Positions 1 through 7,251 of a stretch of 64,000 nt of DNA are shown piece after piece. The DNA comes from Nocardia sp. BMG51109. Its GTDB lineage: Bacteria > Actinomycetota > Actinomycetes > Mycobacteriales > Mycobacteriaceae. The stretch's first letter is position 1. Each line of letters begins with the position of its first letter. The notes below the pieces were generated by a model. The model saw only the letters and a list, made by a program, of their open reading frames with translations, was not told the DNA's origin and ran no database searches. The DNA lies in the NCBI RefSeq assembly GCF_000526215.1, contig NZ_JAFQ01000004.1:3472001-3536000 (forward strand), written 5' to 3'. The translations under genes and the position numbers were made by a program.

Positions 1-149
1 TGGTTGCCGAAGTCCTTCTGCAGGGTGTCGGTCACCCGGAAGACGCCGCCGAGCCGGCCGATGTCCTCGCCCATCAGCACGACCTTCGGGTCGTCCTCCA
101 GCGCCCGGCGCAGCCCGGTGTTCAGCGCGCCCGCGAATGTGGTGATCAT
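1..149 (-). CDS. 2-oxoacid dehydrogenase E1 component, beta subunit (5' part only)
   Basis: The reverse strand from 149 reads MITTFAGALNTGLRRAL followed by a segment with LMGEDIGRLGGVFRVTD, the usual N-terminus of E1-beta subunits of pyruvate or branched-chain 2-oxoacid dehydrogenase complexes. With the alpha subunit it performs the thiamine-diphosphate-dependent decarboxylation step. Its ATG overlaps the TGA of the alpha gene (ATGA, 146–149), so the two are translationally coupled. About 49 codons are inside the window; the rest lies beyond position 1. Whether the substrate is pyruvate or a branched-chain keto acid cannot be decided from this fragment. The opposing Lrp regulator favours branched-chain acids, which is inference. 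Confidence 0.9.
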   Translation of the reverse strand, partial: MITTFAGALNTGLRRALEDDPKVVLMGEDIGRLGGVFRVTDTLQKDFGN

Positions 150-1264
150 GCCCGGACTCCTTCCGCGATCGGCGGGGCATCGGATTCGCCCGCCGCGAGG
201 TAGGCCGCGTACTGCCGGCGCTCCTCCGCGATCAGCGGGTGGTCGGTGGTGTAGACGTGCTCGAACAGTTGCGCCGGATCCGGGTCGGGCAGATCGATGG
301 TGGCGGCGCGCACCCGGCCGCCGATCTCGTCGCACCGAGACTGCACGCGGTCCTCGAAATCGCTGTCCCACAGCTCTTCTCGCTCCAGCAGGCGGCGGAT
401 CCGGTCGATCGGGTCGCGCCGCCGCCACAGCTCCGTCTCGGCGGCCGACCGGTAGCGGGTCGGGTCGTCGGCCGTGGTGTGCGGGCCCATCCGGTAGGTG
501 ATGGCCTCGACGAACGACGGCCCGCCGCCGGCGCGGGCGCGGGCCACCGCCCAGCGGGTCATCGCCAGCACCGCCAGCACGTCGTTGCCGTCCACCTGCA
601 CCCCCGGGATGCCGTAGCCGTAGGCGCGCCGCACGATCGGGGTGGGGCTCTGCACGTGCACCGGCTCGCTGATCGCCCACTGATTGTTCGTGCAGAAGAA
701 CACCACCGGCGCGCTCCAGGATGCGGCGAAGCCGAGCGCCTCGGCGATATCGCCCTGGCTGGTGGCGCCGTCGCCGAAGTAGGTGAGCACCGCGATCTCG
801 GCGCCGTCCAGCTGCGCGGCGTAGGCATAGCCGGTGGCGTGCAGGCCCTGGGCGCCCACCACGATCGCCGGATTGGTCATGTTGATGTCGGCCGGGTCCC
901 AGCAGTGGTGGTCGACGCCGCGCCACAGCCGGGTCAGCAGGCTCGTGTCGACGCCCCGGCAGTAGGCGACGCCGGCCTCGCGATAGCTGCAGAACACGTA
1001 GTCGTCGGGATGCAGGGCGTGGGCGGAGCCGATCTGGGCGGCCTCCTGACCCAGCAGGGGAGGCCAGAGGCCCAGCTGGCCCTGGCGTTGCAGTGCGGTC
1101 GCCTCCACGTCGATGCGGCGGACCACCGCCATGTCCTCGTACAGCTGCCGCAATCGATCGGGTCCGATATCGGATACCAGCGCCGCGTGTTCTCTGTCGA
1201 ATACGCGGCGGCCGTCGGGTTGGACCAATTGCACCGGATGGGTGATCGGGTCGGCCATGGCCAT
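146..1264 (-). CDS. 2-oxoacid dehydrogenase E1 component, alpha subunit
   Basis: About 372 residues, normal for E1-alpha. The thiamine-diphosphate motif is visible: GDGATSQGDIAEALGF followed about 25 residues later by NNQWAIS. The stretch YREAGVAYCRGVD and the phosphorylation-loop-like region YRMGPHTTADDPTRY are also typical. It forms an alpha2-beta2 enzyme with the downstream beta gene (ATGA overlap). AGGAGG lies 2 bases before the ATG at 1264 and 8 bases before a second in-frame ATG at 1258, so translation may begin at 1258. The best guess is branched-chain keto-acid dehydrogenase, because an Lrp/AsnC regulator is divergent and valine-catabolic genes lie 17 kb away; a pyruvate dehydrogenase is the alternative. 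Confidence 0.92.
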   Translation of the reverse strand: MAMADPITHPVQLVQPDGRRVFDREHAALVSDIGPDRLRQLYEDMAVVRRIDVEATALQRQGQLGLWPPLLGQEAAQIGSAHALHPDDYVFCSYREAGVAYCRGVDTSLLTRLWRGVDHHCWDPADINMTNPAIVVGAQGLHATGYAYAAQLDGAEIAVLTYFGDGATSQGDIAEALGFAASWSAPVVFFCTNNQWAISEPVHVQSPTPIVRRAYGYGIPGVQVDGNDVLAVLAMTRWAVARARAGGGPSFVEAITYRMGPHTTADDPTRYRSAAETELWRRRDPIDRIRRLLEREELWDSDFEDRVQSRCDEIGGRVRAATIDLPDPDPAQLFEHVYTTDHPLIAEERRQYAAYLAAGESDAPPIAEGVRA

Positions 1265-1378
1265 CGCCTCCTGGGTCGTCGCTGTGCCGGGGTCGCCGTG
1301 CTTCGCGACAGAAGAGTGTGCGCTGTACCACATAGCATCCACGATTGAGCGACATGCGCAAGTGGTGACACACAAACT

Positions 1379-1445
1379 GGGCAGAATGCTCGTGATGACC
1401 GGTGTCATTCCGGGCATACTGCGTCGAATGATCAGATCTCGGTGA
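1379..1445 (+). promoter_or_regulatory. Upstream copy of operator plus −10 unit, with five-codon ORF
   Basis: GGGCA-GAA-TGCTC (1379–1391) is a slightly imperfect inverted repeat that recurs in perfect form at 1764–1776. About 25 bases further comes CATACT (1415–1420), then 7 bases and ATG (1428) opening a five-codon frame (MIRSR, stop ending at 1445). The same operator-then-CATACT order stands before the Lrp-type gene at 1811, so this looks like a duplicated control unit. Function inferred only. Confidence 0.5.
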
Positions 1446-1763
1446 ATCTCGCCGCCGTGCCGCCGTTCGTGTGCTCGATGCGCCTCGGCGCGATGGCCGG
1501 TCGAGTCGTGCCGATCGGGCCCGCCGCGGGTGGCCATGCCGTGCCGAAGCGATGTCTCGCCGGCTCGGGGCAGCAGGTGTCGAACCGGTGTCGGACCGGC
1601 CGGATCGGTCATGGATCGGGCGGACCGGGCGCCGCCGTGCCGTGTTCGCCGGTGGGAATTCCGCTGCGCGGACCGGTATTCGGCAGGGAACCGGCAGGTT
1701 GGTCCGGCCGGCTCGGATTCGGTGCGGTGCTGGGCGAGCTGCGCAGGAAGTTGTCTGTGTATT

Positions 1764-1804
1764 GAGCAGAATGCTCGTACGGCAGATCCGCCGACTGCCA
1801 TACT
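1764..1804 (+). promoter_or_regulatory. Probable autoregulatory operator and leaderless −10 of the Lrp-family gene
   Basis: GAGCA-GAA-TGCTC (1764–1776) is a perfect 5+3+5 inverted repeat, the short dyad expected for an Lrp/AsnC protein. CATACT at 1799–1804 ends six bases before the ATG at 1811, fitting a −10 box of a leaderless transcript. The rest of the 546-base gap between the divergent genes (1265–1810) shows no convincing gene: the open frame at 1442–1765 has no Shine-Dalgarno sequence and no family-like sequence. Confidence 0.55.
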
Positions 1805-1810
1805 GCGTGC

Positions 1811-2365
1811 ATGTCGAGTGGAGAGCCGGCCGCGGGCGTGGTCGATGCGACGGATGCGCGGTTGTTGCTGGAACTGGTCGCCAATCCCCGTGCCACGGGT
1901 GTGGAACTGGCTACCCGGCTGGGGCTGTCCCGCAATACCGTGCAGGCTCGACTGGCCCGGTGGGAGGCCGGCGGCGTCCTGGCCGGCTTCGAGCGACGGA
2001 TCGATCCGCGCGCCCTCGGCTATCCGCTGGCGGCCTTCGTCGCGGTCGTGGTGGACCAGCACATGCTGGATTCGGTGGTGGACGAGCTGGCGGAGGTGCC
2101 GGAGGTGACGGAGGTGTGTGGCATGACGGGCCCCACCGACCTCACCGTCCGGGTGGTCGCCCGCGACGCCGACGATCTCTACCGCATCGCCGGGCGGATT
2201 CTCGAGATCGCGGGTGTCGAGCGCACCAATATGGCCCTCGTGATGCGCCAGCTGGTCGGCCCGCGCACGGCCCCGCTGCTGCGGCGGATTTCGGGTGCGA
2301 ACGGCGTTGCCCCGGCCGGGGATTCGACGCGGGACGACCGCACCGTCGCCACCCGCTCGCACTGA
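1811..2365 (+). CDS. Lrp/AsnC family transcriptional regulator
   Basis: 184 residues. Residues about 12–60 hold an AsnC-type winged helix-turn-helix (ARLLLELVANPRATGVELAT then LGLSRNTVQARLARWEAGGV). Residues about 65–150 form the RAM/AsnC ligand-binding domain, including VPEVTEVCGMTGPTDLTVRV. It is divergent from the E1-alpha/beta genes, the common arrangement for BkdR-like regulators of branched-chain keto-acid dehydrogenase, so control of that operon is likely (inference). The gene appears leaderless: CATACT lies 6 bases before the ATG and there is no Shine-Dalgarno sequence. A dyad at 1764–1776 and a near copy at 1379–1391 are candidate binding sites. The last 25 residues are non-conserved and run straight into a tandem repeat. 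Confidence 0.88.
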   Translation: MSSGEPAAGVVDATDARLLLELVANPRATGVELATRLGLSRNTVQARLARWEAGGVLAGFERRIDPRALGYPLAAFVAVVVDQHMLDSVVDELAEVPEVTEVCGMTGPTDLTVRVVARDADDLYRIAGRILEIAGVERTNMALVMRQLVGPRTAPLLRRISGANGVAPAGDSTRDDRTVATRSH

Positions 2366-2366
2366 G

Positions 2367-2474
2367 GGTCGGCTCGTCCGTCCGGCTGCTGGGGGTCGGC
2401 TCGTCCGTTCGGCCGCTGGAGGTCGGCTCGTCCGTTCGGCCGCTGGAGGTCGGCTCGTCCGTTCGGCCTCGGTG
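2367..2474 (+). repeat. 27-bp tandem repeat, four copies
   Basis: Units start at 2367, 2394, 2421 and 2448 (exactly 27 bp apart), each beginning GGTCGGCTCGTCCG. Copies 2 and 3 are near identical; copy 4 diverges after GGCC. The array starts two bases after the stop of the Lrp-family gene and lies in the gap before the permease gene. It is a mini-satellite; no protein is assigned to it. Confidence 0.85.
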
Positions 2475-2608
2475 CCTCGGCCGAAGCCGTCGCCCGGGCG
2501 ACGGCGGTGGTTTCCGCGCGCTGTCTCGGTCGCCGCGGTGGCGCCGCACCGGGTGCGACGGCCGGTAGCGGAAATCGCGGATTCAGGCCAGTTTCGAGGG
2601 ATTGGCTC

Positions 2609-3859
2609 GTGACTGGACTGGTCGGGAATGGCCACGATGGCGCGGTGACTGCTACCGCCGATACCGAATCGAATACGAACACGTCCGGGGAGCGCGACGT
2701 CGGATTGTGGCATCCGGTGGGTGCCGGGGTCGTGGCGGCATTGGTGGGGTTCACCAGTTCGTTCGCGGTGGTGCTGGCCGGGCTGACCGCCATGGGGGCC
2801 ACGCCGGCGCAGGCGGCGTCGGGACTGCTCGCGGTGTGCGTCACGCAGAGTCTCGGGATGCTGCTGCTGAGCAGGCGTTATCGGATGCCGATCACGCTGG
2901 CGTGGTCGACGCCGGGCGCCGCTCTGCTGGCGAGTACGGGAGCGGTCGCCGGTGGCTGGCCCGCGGCGGTCGGGGCCTTCGCGGTGACCGGCGTGCTCGT
3001 CGTGCTCACCGGGTTCTGGGACCGGCTGGGCCGGTTGATCACGGCCATCCCGGTCGAGATCGCGCAGGCCATGCTGGCCGGGGTGCTGGTGCCGCTGTGC
3101 CTGGCACCGGTCCGTGCGCTGACCACGAGCCCGGCCGTGGTGATTCCGGTGCTGGCGGTGTGGCTGGTGTTGCAGCGCTTCGCGGCCCGGTGGGCCGTGC
3201 CGGCCGCGTTCGTGACCGCGGCGATCGGTGCCGGCGTCGACATCGCGGTCACCCATCGGGACGTGTCCCTCGCGGCGATGGTGCCGACCGTGGAATGGAC
3301 TGTGCCGCACTGGGGTTGGCAGGCGATGATCGGTGTGGCGGTGCCGCTCTACATCGTCACCATGGCCGGGCAGAACATTCCGGGCACGGCGGTGATGAGC
3401 TCGTTCGGCTATCGCGTGCCGTGGCGGGCGGCGATGAGCACGACCGGGCTCGGCACCGTGGCCGGCGCGTTCGCCGGCGGGCATGCGATCAACCTGGCCG
3501 CCGTCAGCGCCGCGCTGTCGGCCGCGCCCGACGCGCATCCGGATCCGCGGCGGCGGTGGATCGCGGCGTTCGGCGCCGGGTGCGCCTACCTGGTGCTCGC
3601 GCCGGCCTCCGCCGCGCTGGTGACGCTGGTCGCCGCCGCGCCGGAGGGTGCGCTGGAAACGGTTGCGGGCCTTGCCCTGATCGCCACGCTGGCCACCGCG
3701 CTGCACGCGGCGCTGGGCGCGCCCGAACACCGGGTCGCCGCCGCCGTCACCTTCCTGGTGTCGGCCTCCGGCGTCGCGCTGCTGGGCATCGGGGCCGCGT
3801 TCTGGGCGCTCGTCGCGGGGCTGCTGGTGCGGTGGGTGCTGCGCCGGCCGGGGGCGTGA
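2609..3859 (+). CDS. Benzoate/H+ symporter-like (BenE family) membrane transporter
   Basis: About 416 residues with roughly 11–12 hydrophobic segments. BenE-like landmarks are FTSSFAVVLAGLTAMGATPAQAASGL near the N-terminus, ITLAWSTPGAALL, IPVEIAQAMLAGVL and VTMAGQNIPGTAVMSSFGY. Members import benzoate or similar aromatic acids with protons across the cytoplasmic membrane; the true substrate is not shown here. GTG at 2609 is chosen because GAGGG lies about 8 bases upstream; GTG at 2645 would give a protein 12 residues shorter. No aromatic catabolic genes adjoin it, so the name is family level only. Confidence 0.85.
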   Translation: MTGLVGNGHDGAVTATADTESNTNTSGERDVGLWHPVGAGVVAALVGFTSSFAVVLAGLTAMGATPAQAASGLLAVCVTQSLGMLLLSRRYRMPITLAWSTPGAALLASTGAVAGGWPAAVGAFAVTGVLVVLTGFWDRLGRLITAIPVEIAQAMLAGVLVPLCLAPVRALTTSPAVVIPVLAVWLVLQRFAARWAVPAAFVTAAIGAGVDIAVTHRDVSLAAMVPTVEWTVPHWGWQAMIGVAVPLYIVTMAGQNIPGTAVMSSFGYRVPWRAAMSTTGLGTVAGAFAGGHAINLAAVSAALSAAPDAHPDPRRRWIAAFGAGCAYLVLAPASAALVTLVAAAPEGALETVAGLALIATLATALHAALGAPEHRVAAAVTFLVSASGVALLGIGAAFWALVAGLLVRWVLRRPGA

Positions 3860-4015
3860 GGAGGGGCGCGTCGTTCGGCCGCGGTGCCGCGCGGTGCGCT
3901 CGCGGACGTGCGGCCCGGGCGACTCCCCATGATCGGACCCGGTCGGTCGGCCCGGGACCTGTCGTAGGGTGGGGATGTTTCGCGTCCCGGGTACAGATCT
4001 GACAGAGGAGCTGGC

Positions 4016-4837
4016 TTGACCGCGGTATTGATCTCGGCCGACGAACTTCGGAAAGAGCTGTCCGACAGCGGTTCCGGCGTGCATGTGCTGGATGTCCGGT
4101 GGGCGCTCGGCGACCCGGACGGGCCGCAGCACTATCTGGACGGTCATATACCCGGGGCCGTATTCGTCGATCTGGAGACCGAACTGGCCGATCCGCCGTC
4201 CCCGGCGCGCGGCCGGCATCCGCTTCCGGAACTCGCTCATCTGCAGAAATGCGCACGCAGCTGGGGTCTGCGGCCGGGTGAGCCGGTCGTCGTCTACGAC
4301 GCCACGGGCGGCATGGCGGCCGCGCGGGCATGGTGGTTGCTGCGCTGGGCCGGTGTGCGGGAGGTGCGCATCCTCGACGGCGGGCTGCCGGCCTGGGAAC
4401 GCGCCGGCGGCGCGCTGACCACGGGTGCCGAGCCCGATCCGGTGCCGGGCGATGTCGTCTTCGAACCGGGCAACATGCCGAGTACCGACGCCGACGGCGC
4501 CGGGCACTGGGCGGGCCTGCTGCTCGATGCGCGCGCCGGGGAGCGCTATCGTGGCGAGTCCGAACCGGTCGACCCCCGGGCCGGGCACATCCCGGGCGCG
4601 GTGAGCGCACCCACGGCCGAGAATCTGGCCGCCGACGGCACGTTCAAGTCCCCCGAGGAACTGCGGGCGCGGTTCGAGGACCTGGGTTCGGGGCCGGTCG
4701 CGGTCTACTGCGGGTCCGGCGTGACGGCGGCGCACCAGATCGCGGCGCTGGCCGTGGCGGGAATCGACGCCACGCTCTACCCGGGCTCCTGGTCGCAGTG
4801 GTCCCACGATCCCCAGCGGCCGGTCGCCACGGACTGA
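4016..4837 (+). CDS. Thiosulfate/3-mercaptopyruvate sulfurtransferase (two-domain rhodanese)
   Basis: 273 residues, two tandem rhodanese domains. The N-terminal domain (about 1–130) includes HVLDVRWALGDPDG and GHIPGAVFVDLE but has Asp in the active loop (VVYDATGGMAAARAWW), so it is structural. The C-terminal domain (about 145–273) carries the catalytic Cys232 in VYCGSGVTAAH, preceded by RAGHIPGAVSAPT. The family moves sulfane sulfur to thiophilic acceptors such as cyanide. TTG at 4016 is preceded by GAGGAG at a suitable distance. It stands alone between the permease and a 374-base gap; its biological acceptor cannot be told from sequence. Confidence 0.9.
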   Translation: MTAVLISADELRKELSDSGSGVHVLDVRWALGDPDGPQHYLDGHIPGAVFVDLETELADPPSPARGRHPLPELAHLQKCARSWGLRPGEPVVVYDATGGMAAARAWWLLRWAGVREVRILDGGLPAWERAGGALTTGAEPDPVPGDVVFEPGNMPSTDADGAGHWAGLLLDARAGERYRGESEPVDPRAGHIPGAVSAPTAENLAADGTFKSPEELRARFEDLGSGPVAVYCGSGVTAAHQIAALAVAGIDATLYPGSWSQWSHDPQRPVATD

Positions 4838-5211
4838 TCGGCAACCCGCGTGGCGAGGTGATCGGCGCTGCGCTCGAGGGGAGTTCGCCGCATGCCGCGC
4901 TCGGATCACCGAACGCGGCGACACCGTCATCGGCCTCGGGATGCCGTATCGCCAAGAGCCGTCGAGCGAATAATCGGCCGCGAGGGCTGGGGTCGTCGGT
5001 TCCTTGCGAACCGGCCCGAGGCAGCGACCGGCCCCGCCGCCATCCACGCCTCCGGTCCGATGGCGGCCGTGCTCTGGTACATCGTCACCCGCAAGCCCTG
5101 ACGTCACCCGCAAGCCCCGACAGGTCCACCGCCTCGTCCGGACACCACTACCGGTGCCGCCGCGGGAGTGGTCCAGGTTGCGGGTCGGCGGCGGGAATTC
5201 CCGGTCGGCTC
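4838..5211. other. Intergenic gap, 374 bases
   Basis: Lies between two convergent genes. Open frames here have no ribosome-binding site and read as ordinary GC-rich shadow peptides. I see no tRNA, no long dyad and no repeat of interest. Confidence 0.5.
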
Positions 5212-5976
5212 TCAGGAGCATCCACGGGACACCCGCTGGAGTGTGTCGTGATCGGCGGAGGTGATCGGCAGGCCGTATTGCGTTGCGGCCGTGAGGTATC
5301 GACCGGCGTAGAAACAGCGGTAGGCCCGGGCGGGCGGTAGCCAGTCGGCGGGGGTGCTGTCGCCCTTGTCCTCGTTGGTCGCGCCGTCGACGGCCAGCAG
5401 GGTGAAATCGGTATCGTTGGCGAAGCGAACGCGTTGGGGCAGCGGCCAATTCGATGCGCCCATATCCCACGCGGCGGCCAGCGGATAGATGTGGTCGATC
5501 TGCACCTCGCGGGGGCGTACCTTGTCGAAGTCGATGCGTCTTCCGGTGTAAGGGTCTTGCAGGACGCCCGCGATCACCACGCAGTCGCGGGTGCCGGGCC
5601 GGTAGCGAATCGCGCTCAGCTGCCGGGCGAGTACGCCGTTGCGGGTATCGCACCCGTCCCGGCCGCCCGGGCCGTCGTGGTCGTCGGACCAGGCCGGACC
5701 GAATACGCACCCCTCGTCGGCGCGGCAGCCACGCTGATAACCGCCGGGGTGCGGCCGCTGCGCCACTACCCGGACGACACCCAGTAGCCCCTCCAGCTGG
5801 GCCCGGGTGGGACTACCGGGCGCGGGCGGCCCGCCGGTCGGAATCGAGCACCCGGCGAGCACGGCCACGGCGACCAGCACCGCCGGGCCCCACCACCGGC
5901 GCTCACGCCGTCGGCGAACTCCGTGTCCCCGGTCCTCACGATGCCGATCACCCCGATGCCTCCCACCCCCATGCAT
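5212..5976 (-). CDS. Secreted lipoprotein with HNH-type (DUF1524/GmrSD-like) domain
   Basis: About 254 residues from the ATG at 5976; a TTG at 6006 would add 10. A basic Arg-rich N-region is followed by the hydrophobic stretch GPAVLVAVAVLAGC, whose LAGC is a lipobox, so the mature protein should start with a lipid-modified Cys and face outward. The C-terminal half has the HNH-family signature VQIDHIYPLAAAWDMGA, FANDTDFTLLAVDGATNEDK and STPADWLPP. Proteins of this type are common in actinomycetes and are presumed nucleases, but their targets are unknown. The gene stands alone on this strand. Confidence is high for family and export, low for role. Confidence 0.82.
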   Translation of the reverse strand: MHGGGRHRGDRHREDRGHGVRRRRERRWWGPAVLVAVAVLAGCSIPTGGPPAPGSPTRAQLEGLLGVVRVVAQRPHPGGYQRGCRADEGCVFGPAWSDDHDGPGGRDGCDTRNGVLARQLSAIRYRPGTRDCVVIAGVLQDPYTGRRIDFDKVRPREVQIDHIYPLAAAWDMGASNWPLPQRVRFANDTDFTLLAVDGATNEDKGDSTPADWLPPARAYRCFYAGRYLTAATQYGLPITSADHDTLQRVSRGCS

Positions 5977-6179
5977 GAAATCCGGTGTACACCAAGGCAC
6001 CGACAACCAGAGCGCAGCCCGCGCGAGTCGTCGGTGTGTCCCCGGGGCGCCGGTATGTCGTCACGGTGACGGCGTGTTGGTCTCGGGCACGGATCCGCCT
6101 GTCCGAGTGCGGTTCGGCGGTGCCGAACGGCGCGGCGTGATGTTCGGGTGCGGCGCGTGCCGGTGCGCTGGGCGGGCGG

Positions 6180-6542
6180 CTACAACCAGGCGCGGGCGAG
6201 CAGGTCGTCGACCGGCAGCCCGGCTTCCTGCGGCGGGAACCTGGTCGCCGCGAGGGATTCCACCCGCGACCCGTCGTGCCCGATCAGCCACGAGCCGCCG
6301 CGCTCCTCGCACTCCGCGATCTTGGCGAACGTCGTGAGCAGGAACGTGATCGCATCACCCGGATCGACCGTGCGCGCCAGCCGCTGCGATTCACCCGCTC
6401 GCGACAGATCCAGCCACACCCCGCACTGCCCGTCCAGCCGCAGGCCGACGATCTTCGCGGTGTCGACAAAGGTGAATTTGCGCCGATCCCATGGCGTCGT
6501 CGGCGTGAAACTCTGCTCGAGTGCCTGGAGCAGAATGGTCAT
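6180..6542 (-). CDS. Hypothetical protein, 120 residues
   Basis: Starts MTILLQALEQSFTPTTPWDR. ATG at 6542 has AGGAGG nine bases upstream; a GTG two codons earlier lies only three bases from AGGAGG and is less likely. The composition is that of a soluble, mixed alpha/beta cytoplasmic protein (GLRLDGQCGVWLDLSRAGES), with no signal peptide or membrane segment. I do not recognise the family. The good ribosome-binding site supports a real gene. It stands in the same direction as the secreted peptide gene upstream (6770–7045), separated by over 200 bases. Confidence 0.65.
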   Translation of the reverse strand: MTILLQALEQSFTPTTPWDRRKFTFVDTAKIVGLRLDGQCGVWLDLSRAGESQRLARTVDPGDAITFLLTTFAKIAECEERGGSWLIGHDGSRVESLAATRFPPQEAGLPVDDLLARAWL

Positions 6543-6769
6543 CTGCACTGCCCTCCTAGTACACCGTCAGCGGCGGCGCCGACTCGTGCCGTCCGAAGGC
6601 GCGGACAACGAGTCGTGGCGATTGCGCGGGTGCGGCTCCGTTCGTCGGCCGTGACCAGCGGATATTTCAGTATGGTCCACATTCGTGCCGATGGGTAGCA
6701 CCCAGGATGGCGACGTTGTTCGTCGGACCGATCCGCCCACGCGGCATCCGGATCGGTCTCGCGTCCCGC

Positions 6770-7045
6770 TCAGTTCTTCCAGGGCAGGCAGCCGGCGGCG
6801 CGCAGGCGGGTCGCCAGGCCGGTGTTGATCATGGTGCTGGAGCCGCCGCCGGCGGCGAAGGCCAGCAGGAGGTCCGCGCCCAGGCCGGCGCCGAGGGAGC
6901 AGCCGAGCAGGTTGATGTCGAGCGAGATGATCTCGTCGGGGGCCTCGGGCGCGGGGGCGGGCTCGTCGGCGCTCGCCGGATGCGCGGCCGCGACGGTCGT
7001 GGCGGTCAGAACAGCGGCGACGATGCCGGCCTTGATGGATCGCAC
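6770..7045 (-). CDS. Small secreted protein, 91 residues
   Basis: Chosen start is GTG at 7045, five bases after AGGAGG. A classical Sec signal peptide follows (VRSIKAGIVAAVLTATTVAA ending AHPASA), with cleavage expected before DEPAPAPEAPDE. The mature part is about 65 residues, with a short Pro/Ala/Glu linker, a Gly/Leu-rich segment (LGAGLGADLLLAFAAGGGSS) and two cysteines, one in LLGCSLG and one in AAGCLPW, which could form a disulfide. Small secreted proteins of this make-up are frequent in Nocardia; no function is known to me. Confidence 0.75.
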   Translation of the reverse strand: MRSIKAGIVAAVLTATTVAAAHPASADEPAPAPEAPDEIISLDINLLGCSLGAGLGADLLLAFAAGGGSSTMINTGLATRLRAAGCLPWKN

Positions 7046-7251
7046 GTATCCTCCTGTTGCGCACTGGTGGCGCCGTCTCGTCCCGGTGGTCGACATGTCC
7101 GTGCGCCTCCGTCCACCGGGGGCAACGGAGTGCTGCCTGTTCGTTCACCGATCGGGCTCGGGGGAAACGTCGGATTGCTCACAGTTCCGGTCGCGGCGGG
7201 CGCCGTCCAAGGCCGCTGTGCCGTGTCGGGATCGACTGATTGGATAGGGGA

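Noticed and set aside
1442..1765. A 107-codon gene between the divergent E1 and Lrp genes
   Set aside because: No ribosome-binding site or leaderless −10 at its start, unusual Gly/Arg composition, and it overlaps the probable operator.
146..5710. A 1,854-codon open frame on the minus strand
   Set aside because: Only its last 372 codons are a real gene (E1-alpha); the rest is antisense to the regulator, permease and rhodanese genes and is open merely because of high GC.
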